Of a DNA stretch of 8,221 nucleotides, positions 6,882-8,221 are shown in pieces. The stretch covers positions 1 to 8,221 of the forward strand of contig CAMPGG010000150.1 in the NCBI GenBank assembly GCA_946885335.1, given 5' to 3'. The notes below the pieces were generated by a model that saw only the letters and a program-made list of their open reading frames with translations, was not told the origin of the DNA and searched no databases. Within the stretch, counting starts at the first letter, position 1. Every line of letters begins with the position of its first letter. Origin of the DNA: an uncultured Chitinophagaceae bacterium. Lineage in GTDB: Bacteria; Bacteroidota; Bacteroidia; Chitinophagales; Chitinophagaceae. A program made the position numbers and the translations under genes.

Positions 6882-8090
6882 ATGAGTTACGAAGCATATA
6901 TCGTTGATGGAATAAGAACACCCATTGGAAATTTTGGCGGAACACTTTCTGCAGTCAGGGCAGATGATTTAGCGGCTATTGTTATCCGTGAGTTGGTAAA
7001 AAGAAATTTATCTGTTCCGCCGGAAGCCATAGATGATGTGATTTTAGGATGCAGTAACCAGGCTGGCGAAGACAATCGGAATGTTGCCAGGATGGCTTTG
7101 CTATTGGCTGGATTACCGGTAACTATTCCCGGGGAAACAATAAACCGGCTCTGTTCCTCGGGTATGTCTGCCATTATCCATGCAGCAAGGGCTGTAGCCG
7201 CCGGGGATGGAGATATTTTTATTGCGGGTGGGGTAGAACACATGACCCGGGCGCCATTGGTAATTGCAAAACCATCAAAAGGTTTTGGGACAGATGCCAA
7301 ACTGGAAGACTCCAGTTTTGGATGGCGTTTTGTAAATCCAAAAATGAAAGAAATGTACGGCATCGACCCCATGGGAAATACGGCAGAAAACCTGGTTGAA
7401 AAATACAAGATCAGCCGGGAGGACCAGGACCAGTTTGCTTATCATTCACAAATGAAAGCAAGCCGTGCACAGGAAAATGGCTGGCTGGATGAAGAAATTG
7501 TGCCGGTTGAAATTCCTCAAAAAAAGAAGGCTGCGATTATTTTTTCGAAAGATGAATTTATTAAAGCATCAACTACCCTGGAAGCTTTGGCCAAATTAAA
7601 ACCCGCATTCAAACAAAATGGAACTGTTACAGCAGGTAATGCATCCGGTTTAAATGATGGTGCGGCAGCTACATTGATTGCATCTCAAAAAGCAATACAG
7701 CAATATCAATTAAAACCATTGGCCCGGATCGTAAGTTCTGCGGTTGTAGGCGTTGAACCCCGCATCATGGGCATAGGCCCGGTAACCGCATCCAATAAAG
7801 CATTGGAAAAAGCAGGTCTTAGTTTAGATGATATTGATATTATCGAATTGAATGAAGCGTTTGCCGCACAAAGCCTGGCTTGCACCAGGGCCTGGGGTTT
7901 AAAGGATGATGATCCACGAATTAATATACATGGGGGTGCCATTGCATTAGGACATCCGTTGGGCATGTCTGGTACCCGGATCTTATATTCCGCGGCACTA
8001 TCCCTGAACCGGTATGAAAAAAAATATGCGCTGGCAACCATGTGTGTGGGTGTGGGACAGGGTTATGCGGTGATTCTTGAAAGAGTATAA
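6882..8090 (+). CDS. pcaF: Thiolase, 3-oxoadipyl-CoA thiolase type (PcaF/PaaJ-like)
   Basis: This 402-residue type I thiolase probably splits 3-oxoadipyl-CoA with CoA into succinyl-CoA and acetyl-CoA. The acyl-accepting cysteine is C91 in NRLCSSG (88-94). The NEAF motif is at 324-327, the catalytic base H358 is in LGHPLG (356-361), and the second cysteine C388 is in CVGVGQG, so the active site is complete. The subgroup call rests on NQAGEDNRNVAR (59-70), GGVEHMTRAP and GWRFVNP with a following MKEMYG, which closely recall PcaF/PaaJ; a general fatty-acid thiolase or acetoacetyl-CoA thiolase is less likely. The start is supported by the AGGA site and by N-terminal alignment with the family. The gene stands alone, divergent from the dioxygenase operon. 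In the family it serves the 3-oxoadipate and phenylacetate routes, which fits ring cleavage next door; no other gene of either route is in the window. Confidence 0.9.
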   Translation: MSYEAYIVDGIRTPIGNFGGTLSAVRADDLAAIVIRELVKRNLSVPPEAIDDVILGCSNQAGEDNRNVARMALLLAGLPVTIPGETINRLCSSGMSAIIHAARAVAAGDGDIFIAGGVEHMTRAPLVIAKPSKGFGTDAKLEDSSFGWRFVNPKMKEMYGIDPMGNTAENLVEKYKISREDQDQFAYHSQMKASRAQENGWLDEEIVPVEIPQKKKAAIIFSKDEFIKASTTLEALAKLKPAFKQNGTVTAGNASGLNDGAAATLIASQKAIQQYQLKPLARIVSSAVVGVEPRIMGIGPVTASNKALEKAGLSLDDIDIIELNEAFAAQSLACTRAWGLKDDDPRINIHGGAIALGHPLGMSGTRILYSAALSLNRYEKKYALATMCVGVGQGYAVILERV

Positions 8091-8100
8091 TGGCTCTAAT

Positions 8101-8122
8101 AACCCTATCAAAAACAAGGGTT
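8101..8122 (+). terminator. Weak hairpin after the thiolase
   Basis: AACCCT and AGGGTT form a 6-bp stem with a 10-base loop, starting 10 bp after the thiolase stop. Only TTT follows directly, with a better T tract 20 bp farther on, so termination here is possible but not strong. Confidence 0.3.
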
Positions 8123-8143
8123 TAGAAAAATATTAAAAACTTT

Positions 8144-8173
8144 TTTGGTGAAATATCAAAACACTTATCTTTG
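8144..8173 (+). promoter_or_regulatory. Strong Bacteroidota-type promoter facing right
   Basis: TTTG at 8144-8147 (-33 element) and TATCTTTG at 8166-8173 (-7 box TAnnTTTG) are separated by 18 bp in an A/T-rich setting. Both boxes match the consensus fully, making this the best promoter in the window. It points away from the thiolase towards a gene beyond the right edge. Confidence 0.65.
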
Positions 8174-8174
8174 C

Positions 8175-8213
8175 CACCCGTTGATAAAATGGGTGCCTGC
8201 AAAGGCAGGTTTT
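8175..8213 (+). other. Two small hairpins in the leader after the 8144-8173 promoter
   Basis: CACCC (8175-8179) can pair with GGGTG (8191-8195), and directly after it CCTGC (8196-8200) pairs with GCAGG (8205-8209) around a 4-base loop, followed by TTTT. The second hairpin has the form of a miniature terminator or a processing signal. The expected transcription start near 8180 would leave the first stem only partly in the RNA, so the second is the more credible RNA structure. Confidence 0.4.
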
Positions 8214-8221
8214 GGATCGGT

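Noticed and set aside
6887..7408. A 173-codon open frame on the minus strand inside the thiolase gene.
   Set aside because: It is antisense to a complete thiolase with all motifs; the protein has no recognisable domain and no promoter or ribosome site.
1..8221. Mobile element, defence island or phage content.
   Set aside because: There is no transposase, integrase, attachment site, nuclease or toxin-antitoxin pair; all genes read as chromosomal housekeeping or metabolic genes of similar composition.

Overview
The window looks like a chromosomal stretch of a low-GC member of the Bacteroidota, most likely near Chitinophagaceae. The evidence is protein style (M1 peptidase, Gfo/Idh enzyme and sugar transferase of Bacteroidota type), A-rich leaders with few strong Shine-Dalgarno sequences, and several matches to the Bacteroidota -7 promoter box TAnnTTTG. 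This is my own reading; no database search was run.

Layout: (1) 1-3925, minus strand: three closely spaced genes, transcribed in the order Gfo/Idh-type dehydrogenase (UDP-GlcNAc 3-dehydrogenase-like), polyprenyl-phosphate sugar-1-phosphate transferase, then a secreted M1 metallopeptidase that runs off the left edge of the window. The first two suggest envelope glycan or lipid-sugar synthesis. (2) 3926-4145: an AT-rich gap with short palindromes and A-tract/ATG repetition, and no gene. (3) 4146-6623, minus strand: a tight four-gene operon, transcribed in the order YceI-like lipid-binding protein, PcpA/LinE/MhqO-type ring-cleaving dioxygenase, MhqD-type carboxylesterase, cupin. (4) 6624-6881: a divergent control region with a -7 box for each side and a 6-bp inverted repeat. 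(5) 6882-8090, plus strand: a 3-oxoadipyl-CoA thiolase-like enzyme. (6) 8091-8221: a weak hairpin, then a very good Bacteroidota promoter facing right, two small hairpins, and the window end, possibly at the first bases of a tRNA.

The most interesting unit is the divergent locus 4146-8090. A dioxygenase that keeps the hydroquinone-cleaving active-site pattern sits in an operon with an esterase, the same partnership as in the Bacillus mhq quinone-stress genes. It also carries a YceI protein, from a family that can bind isoprenoid chains. Divergent to it is a thiolase of the type that finishes the 3-oxoadipate route, into which hydroquinone ring cleavage feeds. This suggests quinone/hydroquinone detoxification joined to catabolism. 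The middle steps (semialdehyde dehydrogenase, maleylacetate reductase, CoA transferase) and any regulator are not in the window.
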